NCBI GenBank assembly: GCA_027064525.1
Contig: JAMOPJ010000045.1
Location: 22,262 to 86,261 of the forward strand
Direction: 5' to 3'
Length of the DNA: 64,000 bases
Origin: Archaeoglobaceae archaeon
Lineage (GTDB): Archaea > Halobacteriota > Archaeoglobi > Archaeoglobales > Archaeoglobaceae
Under the pieces are notes generated by a model. That model did not search any database, had not been told where the DNA came from, and was given only the letters and a program-made list of their open reading frames with translations. Below, in pieces: positions 18,669-27,510 of this stretch. The translations under genes were made by a program, and so were the position numbers. Position 1 is the stretch's first letter, and every line of letters begins with the position of its first letter.

Positions 18669-21245
18669 TCATATCCCCTTCAGACTAACTCTCAGCGTGA
18701 CTATCTCGAACGGGTTTATCTCGAATCTAATCTTATTCCTTTCTATTTCAACATCCTTGTCGAACTCCTCATCGAACTCTTCAAGAAGATTGACAACTCT
18801 GACAGCCTCTACATCTCTGAAGAACTCTATTTCTGCTTCTGCCCTTTCTCCAGTTGCTTCGTAAACCCTAACTATTATGTCATCTCCATCCTCAGCCTTC
18901 TTCAATGCTGTAAGTATGACATTGTCCGGTTTAACCCTGAGGAAAGACCTCGAAGGTCTGAGCTTTCTGTCAGGAGGTATCTGTAAGGCTATGAGATCAT
19001 AGTTAAACTCGTAACCCATCTTGTAAGATTTTGCATCCTTCCAGTTCCCTTCGTGCGGATAGACCGAATATTTAAACGTGTATCTCTTGTTCAGCTCCAT
19101 GGCATCGTAAACCGGAATTACAGGACCTTCTTTGCCGTGAGATAGGAGATCGACCGATCTCAGCAGAGTTATGTATATGTATCCATCCCTAACCTCATTC
19201 TCTGGAGTTCCCCTGTTCATTACTGTCACTCCATAATGCTGGTTGCTGTAATCGATCCACCTCAAGGATGGATACACGCCAGAAGGTTTCTCTACCCATC
19301 CCTCTGGATTGAAGTAATACATGTCCGTCTTCCTTTTTATGGCTCCAAACTGCATGTCGCACGTGTATTCCTTCTCCCTAATGTTCGTCTTGAACCTGAC
19401 CCTTATCCTCGTCCTTGGATGCTTGTTCTCTACAGTTGTTATGAAGTCGATCCTCGGTAGATCTCTATAGATTATAATCTTCTTGATGAACGTGACGTAG
19501 TTGTGCTTCCATATTACGGGCTTCCACTTCTCGGTGAGCCTGTAAGGCCATATGAGTGAGTAATATTTCGTCTCAACTGTTATGATAACTCTAAGCGGAG
19601 TATCCTCAACTGTCAAGTTATCAACCTTGAATCGGCCGAATCTTATCCCTTCTCCACCTTCAGCCTTAACCGGCATCTCTATGTCTTCATAGTGGTGATA
19701 GAGATCTCCAGCCTCGCTGTCAACTACCATTTCATTTCCTTCGTAGAGGAGAACATCGTCACCTCTGCTGACCATTATTATACCATTCTCAGGATTGAAG
19801 TTGATTCGGAAGAATTTGTTATTGATAACCGTAGAACTCCTTATCAGGAATCTGTCCGTGTTCTCTATTGGCTCCCTCTCTATAATCTTATAAACTTTGT
19901 AGCCCAATGCTGGAACCTTGGCTACGAATCCTATCCTCGCATGTCCTATGGAGCCGTCGTAGTATCTGCTGATCTTTATTATCTCGACCTTTCTCTCCTC
20001 ATCCCCGCACTTCACACCCTTTATGTCGTAGATGTAACCTCTGTCGAAGCTGAGATCCACTTCCACCCAATTCTCAACATCCCAAGAAAGCGGGTTGAAC
20101 ACGACGATATCTCCAGCCATCGATTCGTTGGAATCGTAGTCGAGAATTGTCTTTAGAATGTCCTCCATGAGATGCGGAATCTTCATCCTGAGGAAGTCTA
20201 TGTTGTATCTGACCTCCGTGTAACCCTCATCCGCTCCAGTTCCTGGAAGTATATCGTGGAATGCGTTAAAGAGTATCTTCTTCCAACAGTTTGCAAGTTC
20301 CTCCTTGTGATATTGGCCAGTTAGAAGACTGCAGATTGTATCGAACCTCTCAAGTGTCAGCAGGTCGCACTCCAACTTTCTCAAGCTCAGCTTGATCCAG
20401 ATCCTGCTTGAGGCGGTATCAGGAAATACTGGTGAATATCTTCCACAATACATCTCCCCCCTTCTGACAGGTAAATTGTCTGCAAACTTCTCGATCTCCT
20501 TAAAGAACTCCGATGGCATGGCTATCTTCATGATTGATCCTTCGTGTGTCTTGTTCCACCTCTTGACAGCTTCAACGATCTCCTCTTGAGGGGGTGTGGA
20601 TCCACTGCCAGAAGGCATTAGGATGTGGTTTGAAAAAGCACACTCCTTCAAAAAGTTGTAGCTCTCCTCCCACTTGTCGATGTAAAGTCCGGCTCGATAA
20701 CCTAAGGGAAAGACGTGGGCTATTATTCTCGTTCCATCCAACCCTTCCCAGATGAATTCGGAAGGTTTTATCTCGGGACAACCTCTCCTGAAGGCCACGT
20801 ATTTATACCCACTCTTTCTGTAGATCTGAGGGAGCTGAGCGTTTAAACCGAAGCTATCAGCCTGCCACATCACCTCTACATCTTTCCCAAACTTTTGCCT
20901 GATATACCTCTTCCCAACCAAAATCTCCCTAACGAGAGTTTCCTCTTGGGGGAGCATCGTATCCGCCATAAGATACTCCCCATCCGCAATCTCAATCCTA
21001 CCCTCCCTCACAAACCTCTTAATCTTCTCAAAGAGATCTGGATACCTACTCTCTATCTCCTCAAGCAGAAAAGCCTGTTCGATGAGGAACTTGTAATCGT
21101 CGAACTCCTCAAGTATCTCAATGACCTTCTTTAATATAAAATCTATATTTATATAGAAGTAATCCTCTTTGGTGAATACCCAGACTGCGTCGTAGTGTGT
21201 GTGCGGAACTATGTATATCACGTCCTTTTCATTCGAGCCGGGCAT
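18669..21245 (-). CDS. Glycoside hydrolase family 38 alpha-mannosidase
   Basis: 858 aa from the ATG at 21245, which starts 4 bp after the mpgP stop; a frame from 21281 would overlap mpgP. GH38 features: zinc-binding HTHYDAVW near residue 16, the catalytic-nucleophile loop WQADSFGLNAQLPQ near residue 130, a helical bundle, then the long beta-sandwich C-terminal half. No signal peptide, so cytoplasmic. Bacterial MngB of this family cleaves phosphorylated mannosylglycerate; together with the adjoining mpgS, mpgP and glycerate kinase genes this suggests the substrate here is mannosylglycerate or its phospho-form (inference). A glycan-trimming role is the alternative. Confidence 0.88.
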   Translation of the reverse strand: MPGSNEKDVIYIVPHTHYDAVWVFTKEDYFYINIDFILKKVIEILEEFDDYKFLIEQAFLLEEIESRYPDLFEKIKRFVREGRIEIADGEYLMADTMLPQEETLVREILVGKRYIRQKFGKDVEVMWQADSFGLNAQLPQIYRKSGYKYVAFRRGCPEIKPSEFIWEGLDGTRIIAHVFPLGYRAGLYIDKWEESYNFLKECAFSNHILMPSGSGSTPPQEEIVEAVKRWNKTHEGSIMKIAMPSEFFKEIEKFADNLPVRRGEMYCGRYSPVFPDTASSRIWIKLSLRKLECDLLTLERFDTICSLLTGQYHKEELANCWKKILFNAFHDILPGTGADEGYTEVRYNIDFLRMKIPHLMEDILKTILDYDSNESMAGDIVVFNPLSWDVENWVEVDLSFDRGYIYDIKGVKCGDEERKVEIIKISRYYDGSIGHARIGFVAKVPALGYKVYKIIEREPIENTDRFLIRSSTVINNKFFRINFNPENGIIMVSRGDDVLLYEGNEMVVDSEAGDLYHHYEDIEMPVKAEGGEGIRFGRFKVDNLTVEDTPLRVIITVETKYYSLIWPYRLTEKWKPVIWKHNYVTFIKKIIIYRDLPRIDFITTVENKHPRTRIRVRFKTNIREKEYTCDMQFGAIKRKTDMYYFNPEGWVEKPSGVYPSLRWIDYSNQHYGVTVMNRGTPENEVRDGYIYITLLRSVDLLSHGKEGPVIPVYDAMELNKRYTFKYSVYPHEGNWKDAKSYKMGYEFNYDLIALQIPPDRKLRPSRSFLRVKPDNVILTALKKAEDGDDIIVRVYEATGERAEAEIEFFRDVEAVRVVNLLEEFDEEFDKDVEIERNKIRFEINPFEIVTLRVSLKGI

Positions 21246-21249
21246 AAGA

Positions 21250-22026
21250 TCACCCGAAAACGAACCTCTCAACAACCTCAACCCAACCTACAGTCGCTAT
21301 TCCATCCGCTTTATAAAGATTTTTAATATTAACATTCGCCCAGCAGTCTGGGTTCTTCACCAAAGCTGGAATATCAACAGCTCTGAGCATCGGTTCATCC
21401 GTGTAGGAATTTCCGATTCCTATGGTTATTACGTCACTATACCTCTCTCTGTAAAGATCTGTAAGAATTCTGACTGCTTTCCCCTTATCGGCGTCCTTAC
21501 CATAGACATGGATAAACCTTCCCCCTACAACGACGTTGAATTTTTTCTTGAGCTCTTCTATCGCCTTCTCCTCTGCAAAAACAACGGTTTCGCTGAATTC
21601 CCTCATCTTCGCAAGTTTTGCAAGTTCCAAGCTTAGGCCGGTAATCTTCGCAACATCCTCAACGCTCATGAAGTGGTAACTCTCTATCCTATACATCTTC
21701 CTCAACTTCCCGATCTCCTTTATTATTTCATCATATCCAACTCCCAAAACTATGACCTCATAGTTATTCCTAGGCTCTCCACACCTCCTCTTGAAGTATC
21801 CCTCTGGAATATATATTGCGGAACCGTCCTCGACGATGAAAGGATCATGAATCCCCATTTTCTCCCTGAAAATCTCTTGCTCTGCTTTCGTTTTTGCCGA
21901 ACAGAAAACTATTGGAATTTTATGTTTCTTAAGCTTCTCTATCGTAGGTTTCGCATAATCAAAAGAGTAATTCTCATCTAAGAGAGTTCCGTCCAAATCC
22001 GTGAAGATGATGAATTTGCTCATCAC
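21250..22026 (-). CDS. mpgP: Mannosyl-3-phosphoglycerate phosphatase
   Basis: 258 aa HAD-superfamily phosphatase, Cof type. Motif I is FTDLDGTLLD, motif II is PIVFCSAKTKAEQ, and motif IV lies near ITIGIGNSYTDEPML. The MPGP group is marked by FIVEDGSAIYIPEGYF. It removes phosphate from mannosyl-3-phosphoglycerate to give the compatible solute mannosylglycerate. Located 14 bp downstream of mpgS, the standard two-step pathway pair. Confidence 0.93.
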   Translation of the reverse strand: MMSKFIIFTDLDGTLLDENYSFDYAKPTIEKLKKHKIPIVFCSAKTKAEQEIFREKMGIHDPFIVEDGSAIYIPEGYFKRRCGEPRNNYEVIVLGVGYDEIIKEIGKLRKMYRIESYHFMSVEDVAKITGLSLELAKLAKMREFSETVVFAEEKAIEELKKKFNVVVGGRFIHVYGKDADKGKAVRILTDLYRERYSDVITIGIGNSYTDEPMLRAVDIPALVKNPDCWANVNIKNLYKADGIATVGWVEVVERFVFG

Positions 22027-22040
22027 TATTATTAATATGA

Positions 22041-23210
22041 TTACCCATATATTATAAGGGTTTCGGAATATTCATCTAAGAGTTTGCGGAATTCATTTAT
22101 ATCAATTAAATTTATCGGAGGCATAGTTTCATTCTTTTTGATTTCTGTCTTTCTTTTTATCACACCATTCCTCTTAAGTTCCTCAGCTATTTCGTTTCTG
22201 AGCTTATCGTTCGAGAGCTTGCTGTGGTATATAGTTGCCAAAGACTGCAGAAGCATCTCCTTTATGTGCTCATCGCCCTTCTCCTCGTGGATGTGCGGGT
22301 TGAGAGTTTCGATCTGATAAATCTCTATTCCAGATGTAACAGCCTCTTTGAACTTAGTTTCGCCCTTCCAAAACTCTTCAAAGAGATAAACGAACTGGTA
22401 GGGCTCAATTGAGTAGCCTGTGGAGAACGCCATAATTTCGGCGAGTTTCATCGTCATCGCATGCTCACCAGCGTTTCCAGTTTTGATTATGTTCGTCTCA
22501 AATCCGGTTTGAACAGCTAAGAGCATGTTGAGGTATTTGTTCGTGATCTCGCTCACCCTTCCCCACTTCTTGAAGTATAGCCTATCTTCGATGACCTTCG
22601 GTTTATATCTCCAGTGAAGTCTCACCATCGAGTATGGAGTGTTTGAGATACTAAGTCCGGCACAGTATAGCCTAACGTATTCGTTTACCGAGCATGGGAT
22701 ATAGTTGTCTGCATCGACAAAACCGACATAATCGCTACTAAGCATCTTGGCAAGGATCAAACCGATGATCATCCCCTCAGCCTTACCACTTCTAACAAAA
22801 CCGGTTTCATCCAAAATATGCTCGTAACCAACCTCCTTAAAAGCTATACCCAAACCAGGATCCTTCTGATGAATGAGTGCTACGGGATGTTTCGTAACTC
22901 TATAAAAATCGGAAACAAGATCCCTCTCCATCTTGAATATATCCTTCTCTCCTCTTTGACTGTTCGAAACAACGACAATCTTGCATCCCAGTGGAATTGA
23001 TCTAAGAACACCATCGAGTAAATGCATTTTCTCATCCTTTATCGGAACGACGATGGTCATCCTGTGCAGTATCTCATCCATCTCTTCTTTCGAAAATCCT
23101 CGGAGTAATTCTGAATGAACTTCCTCAGATTCAAGTTTCAGGACTCTCTGGACTTCGTGGATCTTAATACATCCAAATATCTCCACATGTTTGGGAAGTT
23201 CGATGAGCAT
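22041..23210 (-). CDS. mpgS: Mannosyl-3-phosphoglycerate synthase
   Basis: 389 aa GT55-type retaining glycosyltransferase joining GDP-mannose and 3-phosphoglycerate. Visible: IVVPIKDEKMHLLDGVL (nucleotide-binding start of the GT-A domain), HQKDPGLG, and the metal-binding YVGFVDADNYIP near residue 180, followed by TGNAGEHAMTM. First gene of the eight-gene run. A TATA-like CTTTATATATCC on the minus strand at about 23230-23243 lies some 25 bp before the ATG, suggesting a leaderless transcript. Confidence 0.94.
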   Translation of the reverse strand: MLIELPKHVEIFGCIKIHEVQRVLKLESEEVHSELLRGFSKEEMDEILHRMTIVVPIKDEKMHLLDGVLRSIPLGCKIVVVSNSQRGEKDIFKMERDLVSDFYRVTKHPVALIHQKDPGLGIAFKEVGYEHILDETGFVRSGKAEGMIIGLILAKMLSSDYVGFVDADNYIPCSVNEYVRLYCAGLSISNTPYSMVRLHWRYKPKVIEDRLYFKKWGRVSEITNKYLNMLLAVQTGFETNIIKTGNAGEHAMTMKLAEIMAFSTGYSIEPYQFVYLFEEFWKGETKFKEAVTSGIEIYQIETLNPHIHEEKGDEHIKEMLLQSLATIYHSKLSNDKLRNEIAEELKRNGVIKRKTEIKKNETMPPINLIDINEFRKLLDEYSETLIIYG

Positions 23211-23295
23211 TAACCAAATTTTAAATTGGGGATATATAAAGGTTAGGACATCTTTCCGAGGATAATAATTTAAGCCCCCCTTTCAATCTGCAAAT
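23211..23295. promoter_or_regulatory. Divergent promoter region of mpgS and argS
   Basis: 85 bp between divergent genes. Minus-strand TATA-like CTTTATATATCC serves mpgS; on the plus strand ATAATTTAAGCC (about 23262-23273) sits about 25 bp upstream of the argS ATG. Assignment is by spacing and consensus only. Confidence 0.5.
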
Positions 23296-24948
23296 ATGTT
23301 TCTGAGGTTTAAGAAGGAAGTTTTGAAGATGCTTAAGGTCGATGAAAGGTTTGTTAAGGAAAGCGATCACGCTGATTTGGCCTGCACCATAGCGTTTAAA
23401 CTCGCAAAAGAGCAGAAAAGGAGTCCGCAAGAGATAGCTGAGGAGTTAGTTGCGGAACTTGAGCCGAGAGAATACGTTGGTAGCATTGAGGTCGTAAATG
23501 GATATATAAACTTCTTTGTTAGCGAGGAGTTCTTGGAGGATACGATCGATCTCATACTCGATCAGGATTACGACTACGGATCACCGAGGCTTAAAGGGGA
23601 GGTTTTAGTTGAGCACACATCCGCCAATCCGGATGGCCCTCTGCACATAGGACACATCAGAAATTCGATAATTGGTGATACTATCGCGAGGATAATGAAG
23701 AAGGCCGGCTTAAATGTTAGAACTCAATACTACGTCAACGACATGGGCAGGCAGATTGCCATAACAGCCTTAGGCTACAGGAGATTCGGAATAGACGAAT
23801 CGAAGAAGCCAGATCATGCTGTGGTTGAAGCTTACATAAAGATGAACAAGGAGCTTGAGAGGAATCCTGAGCTTGAGAGAGAAGTTGAAGATCTCATGAT
23901 CAGATATGAGCGGGGAGATGAAGAGGCAATCGAGCTGTTCAGAGAAGTGGTGGAGCTAGCGCTTGAGGGGATTAAGGAGACGTTGCAGAGGCTCAACGTT
24001 CAGCACGATGAATTCGTATGGGAGTCGGAATTCATAAGGAATGGCTATGTCGATAGAATTCTAAAGATGCTCGATGAAAAGGGATTGCTGAAGAAGGACG
24101 GGGCTTGGATGATAGATTTGAGCGATTTAGGCTATGAAAAGCCCGTAGTGGTCAGAAGAGAGAACGGCACAACCCTCTACGTTACGAGGGATCTCGCGTA
24201 TCACCTCTGGAAGAACGAAAACTTTGAGCGATTTATAAACGTGCTTGGAGCGGATCACAAACTCATAGGAAAGCAGTTGCAGGATATACTGAAGTTACTT
24301 GGATTGAAACCACCGGAGATCGTCTTCTTCGAGTTCGTTTCGTTGCCGGAAGGTTCGATGAGCACGAGAAAGGGCAAGTTCATCTCAGCGGACGAACTCA
24401 TAGAGAAGGTCTACGAAGAAGCAAGGAAGATTGTGGAGGGAAGAGAGGAGTTGAGCGATGAGGAGAAGGATCATATAGCCAAGGCAGTAGCTGTCGGAGC
24501 CTTAAGGTTCGACTTCGTAAAGATCGCTCCGGAGAAGCCGATGGTGTTCGACTGGCAGAAGGCTTTGGATTTCGAAAGGCAAACAGCAAGCTACATACAA
24601 TACAGCCATGCAAGGTGTTGCTCCATTTTGAGAAAAGCAGTTGAGAGTGGGATGCCAGATTTGGACTTCAGGGGAGATCTTTGCACGCCCTTGGAGAGGA
24701 AGCTGGTTGTCCTGCTCTCAAAGTTCTCCTACATCGTGCTCAGAGTTGTGAACGAGCTCAAGCCGAACATCTTTGCAGACTACCTTCTCAAAGTTGCGAA
24801 CACATTCAACGACTTCTATAGGGATCATCCTGTCCTTAAAGCTGAGAGCGAGCTTAGGATGCACAGACTCGCAATAGTGGATGCGACGAGGATAGTCCTT
24901 AGAAACGGGCTCGAACTTTTGGGAATCGAGCCGTTGGAAAGGATGTAA
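23296..24948 (+). CDS. argS: Arginyl-tRNA synthetase
   Basis: 550 aa class I synthetase. N-terminal additional domain (about 1-95, VNGYINFFVSEEF); catalytic core with ANPDGPLHIGHIRNSIIGD (HIGH motif) and the KMSKS-equivalent EGSMSTRKGKF; C-terminal anticodon-binding DALR domain (about 430-550). Charges tRNA-Arg in the cytoplasm. The downstream protease gene starts 1 bp after its stop. Confidence 0.96.
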   Translation: MFLRFKKEVLKMLKVDERFVKESDHADLACTIAFKLAKEQKRSPQEIAEELVAELEPREYVGSIEVVNGYINFFVSEEFLEDTIDLILDQDYDYGSPRLKGEVLVEHTSANPDGPLHIGHIRNSIIGDTIARIMKKAGLNVRTQYYVNDMGRQIAITALGYRRFGIDESKKPDHAVVEAYIKMNKELERNPELEREVEDLMIRYERGDEEAIELFREVVELALEGIKETLQRLNVQHDEFVWESEFIRNGYVDRILKMLDEKGLLKKDGAWMIDLSDLGYEKPVVVRRENGTTLYVTRDLAYHLWKNENFERFINVLGADHKLIGKQLQDILKLLGLKPPEIVFFEFVSLPEGSMSTRKGKFISADELIEKVYEEARKIVEGREELSDEEKDHIAKAVAVGALRFDFVKIAPEKPMVFDWQKALDFERQTASYIQYSHARCCSILRKAVESGMPDLDFRGDLCTPLERKLVVLLSKFSYIVLRVVNELKPNIFADYLLKVANTFNDFYRDHPVLKAESELRMHRLAIVDATRIVLRNGLELLGIEPLERM

Positions 24949-24949
24949 G

Positions 24950-25396
24950 ATGAAAGTGGCGATAATCGGAATAGGGAACATCCTGATGGGAGATGAAGGC
25001 GTTGGGATTGCGGTGATAGAGGAACTGAGAAAGATGAAGGTCAATGCAGATATCTACGACTGCGGAACGATGGGAATCGACATCCTCAATACCATTATGG
25101 GTTACGATAAGGTTATAGTGGTCGATGCGGTTAAAGGCTTCGGAAATCCCGGAGATGTGGTAAAGATAAGGCCAGAAGAGATCAAAGGTAAAGAAAGAAT
25201 AGTGTCGATGCATGATGTCGACTTTTCTTTTCTGATCAAGATCGCCGAAGGTCTTATTGATCTTCCAGAGATCGTAATCGTTGGAATAGAAGTCGAAAGA
25301 ATTGGAGAGGGGATGGTATTGTCCGAAACCGTTAGGAAAGCTATACCGAAGGCTGTAGAGGTAGTGTTAAAAGAATTGCACGATTCAAATCGATAG
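24950..25396 (+). CDS. Hydrogenase-maturation-type endopeptidase (HyaD/HycI family)
   Basis: 148 aa. Family marks: VAIIGIGNILMGDEGVG with the metal-binding acidic residue of the GDEG motif, YDCGTMGIDIL, DKVIVVDAV and SMHDVDF with a conserved His. These enzymes trim the C-terminus of a hydrogenase large subunit after metal insertion. No hydrogenase genes are in the window, so the partner is unknown. Likely cotranscribed with argS. Confidence 0.85.
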   Translation: MKVAIIGIGNILMGDEGVGIAVIEELRKMKVNADIYDCGTMGIDILNTIMGYDKVIVVDAVKGFGNPGDVVKIRPEEIKGKERIVSMHDVDFSFLIKIAEGLIDLPEIVIVGIEVERIGEGMVLSETVRKAIPKAVEVVLKELHDSNR

Positions 25397-25449
25397 GTGG
25401 TTGAAAAACCTTTATAAGGTTTCCATCATTAAGGTTCGGTGGGATCGAG

Positions 25450-26262
25450 ATGAGAAAGCTTATTATCGTAGCGGTGCTGTTTGGAGTTTTGCTAAGTCTG
25501 TGCGTTCAGAGCTTCAATCCAGAGGAGATAAAGCAGAAAGCGCTTGAAACGTCAAAAAATATAAAAACGTATAAATTTAAAATGAGTGTCAAATCGGAAG
25601 TGATCGTTGGAAACGAATCAAGCGGAGCAAAATCGGAGATGGTATCGAACGCCACGGGGGCGATAGACATGGTTAACAAAAGGTTGTATATGGACGTTTC
25701 TACTGTCATGAACCAGTTCGGGCGAACGTTCAGCATGAAATCGGAGACGTTTGTCTTCAACGACACCGCATACATTAAGGCTGTAAGACCAAACGGAACA
25801 ATTGCATGGTTTAAGACGAAAGTGCAGGATGATTTTTGGAACCGTAGCGATCAGATCGATCAGCAGATCGAGCTTTTGAGTTTCTCAAAGATCGAAAAGC
25901 TGTCCGATGAAAGCGTAAACGGTGTGGATTGCTATGTTCTTAAACTAAAGCCCGATTTGGACAGATTCGTAGAATACATGTCAAATTCCTCCGCAAACGT
26001 TCCGAAGAACAAGAGCATGCTTAAGAATATGCTGAAGGACGTCGAAGTTAAGGAGTGGATAGCCAGAGACACATACTATCCAGTCAAAACCGAAGTTCTG
26101 ACAGTCATGGAAATGCCGATGGTGATATCGATGGGTGCACTGAAGGGAAACGTAAGCATAAAGCAGACGGTAAAAACGATTGTGGAGTTTTATGATATCA
26201 ACAAACCCGTTTCGATAGAATTGCCAGAAGAGGCTAAGAACGCTACGGAGCTTAGAAGTTAA
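25450..26262 (+). CDS. Lipoprotein, LolA/LppX-like beta-rich domain
   Basis: 270 aa. The N-terminal hydrophobic stretch ends in the lipobox-like LLSLC (Cys18), then a helix (NPEEIKQKALETSKNI) and a long run of alternating strands (YKFKMSVKS, AIDMVNKRLYMDVS, GVDCYVLKLKP) as in LolA-like outer-surface lipoproteins common in Euryarchaeota. Probably anchored outside the membrane and binding a hydrophobic ligand (inference). Preceded by its own A/T-rich region and a GGATCGAG ribosome-binding site. Confidence 0.75.
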   Translation: MRKLIIVAVLFGVLLSLCVQSFNPEEIKQKALETSKNIKTYKFKMSVKSEVIVGNESSGAKSEMVSNATGAIDMVNKRLYMDVSTVMNQFGRTFSMKSETFVFNDTAYIKAVRPNGTIAWFKTKVQDDFWNRSDQIDQQIELLSFSKIEKLSDESVNGVDCYVLKLKPDLDRFVEYMSNSSANVPKNKSMLKNMLKDVEVKEWIARDTYYPVKTEVLTVMEMPMVISMGALKGNVSIKQTVKTIVEFYDINKPVSIELPEEAKNATELRS

Positions 26263-26592
26263 TTATGAATTTCTATTAATTTTTATGAGTTAAATTTATA
26301 AAAATATTTATTTTTAAATATCTTAATAGAGTATTTTGCGCTTAATATTCTATGGGTTGATCGTTATATTTTTACCAAATTTTGGTCGTGACGCCGTATT
26401 GTGCATAATTTATAATATCTCATCAACAGTGTTGCATCACCACCAAATTTTAGAAATGATGATATTGGTTAAGCATAACGAAATTTTTTATTTCTATGTA
26501 TAAATAAGATTTGCTCCCTGCACCGATGTATGCATTTCGTAGCGACATTCATGCATGATTACGATCAAAAGGTAAAGTATATAGCGTTATAG
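26263..26592. promoter_or_regulatory. 330-bp intergenic region with repeat copy 4 and a strong TATA box
   Basis: No gene seen. It holds A/T tracts after the upstream stop, the dispersed repeat (26384-26444), a clear TATA box TGTATAAATAAG at about 26498-26509 and two ATGCAT hexamers. The next ATG is about 85 bp past the TATA box, which would give a roughly 60-base 5' leader, longer than usual for archaea. Confidence 0.5.
26384..26444 (+). repeat. Dispersed 61-bp intergenic repeat, copy 4 (type A)
   Basis: Starts GGTCGTGACGCC and ends GCATCACCACC, which are almost perfectly complementary to each other. The reverse complement differs from 14579-14639 at about three positions. Confidence 0.8.
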
Positions 26593-27387
26593 ATGAATCA
26601 AAAATTTGTGAAGAGATATCTTAACATATTTCTTGTGGCGGTCGGGGCGATTTTGCTAATGATCTTTAGCCCTCTGTATTTCGTAATCCTAACACCCCAC
26701 GGATACGAGTTGATCGTGAAACCCTTGGAATGTCCGAAGAATTACGTGAATCTCAGCGATCTGAGTGAATATCCAGAAATATTGAACGCTATAGAATTGA
26801 AGCACGTTCATCTGAACTACAGCAGGTTCATCGAATTCTACAAACTTTTAAATGGGAGCGATGTTGTCGTGAAGACAGACGGCAGATATTACAGGATAAG
26901 TTTACTCTTCACAGGTGCGATTAGAAGGCTAGAACATGCTGAGAACTGTGCTCACGTTAAGGCCGAAGAACTTCCAGTAATTTTACGAAGGGTTAAATTC
27001 GAGAGATTTGACCATGCAGATGTTCAACCTTTAATTGCAAGAAATTTAACAGAAGTAATTGAATTGAAGCGATTCATGAATGAGCATGGAAATACCATAG
27101 AGATGTGTGGTAATTACTACAGAATATACCTCATAGAATATGTAATCTCTGCCAAAGAGATAGTTTGCAAACCCCGTGATTATATCGAATTGACTGACGA
27201 TGACTTGAAAAAGCTCCCTACTCTAAAGGTTGCATTAGATGTCGCTGAAAGGCTTGGAAGAACGTGTGTAAAGGATGTTTCAAAAGAGGAGTTCGACAAA
27301 ATTCTGGAACTACTCAACGACAGATTGAGTGGCTATGTCAAGTATGATAAAAGATTTTATCAAATTTCTGTCAACGTACGCGGTTGA
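26593..27387 (+). CDS. Membrane-anchored hypothetical protein with three internal repeats
   Basis: 264 aa. One N-terminal membrane helix (about 11-33), then an external part built from three related units of about 60-65 residues (about 47-105, 119-183, 192-261). Each unit has a Cys near its start, a short acidic stretch, a helix, and an ending like GRYYRISL, GNYYRIYL or KRFYQISV. No database family recognised. Nothing in the neighbourhood hints at a function. Good coding look and its own promoter make it a real gene. Confidence 0.7.
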   Translation: MNQKFVKRYLNIFLVAVGAILLMIFSPLYFVILTPHGYELIVKPLECPKNYVNLSDLSEYPEILNAIELKHVHLNYSRFIEFYKLLNGSDVVVKTDGRYYRISLLFTGAIRRLEHAENCAHVKAEELPVILRRVKFERFDHADVQPLIARNLTEVIELKRFMNEHGNTIEMCGNYYRIYLIEYVISAKEIVCKPRDYIELTDDDLKKLPTLKVALDVAERLGRTCVKDVSKEEFDKILELLNDRLSGYVKYDKRFYQISVNVRG

Positions 27388-27510
27388 ACGGAGCAATGTT
27401 TCTGGGGAAAAGAAAGACTAAAGATTTTTCTTCTATAATCGTCCTCTATTTCGACGATGGTAGGAGCATCGTTTATTCCATCTCCAGCAAATCGTGAGGC
27501 TATGTATTTC

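Noticed and set aside
27388..27510. GDGINDAP in the minus-strand frame as a P-type ATPase fragment
   Set aside because: Only this short motif matches; the residues after it do not follow the ATPase pattern and no other part of such a gene is nearby.
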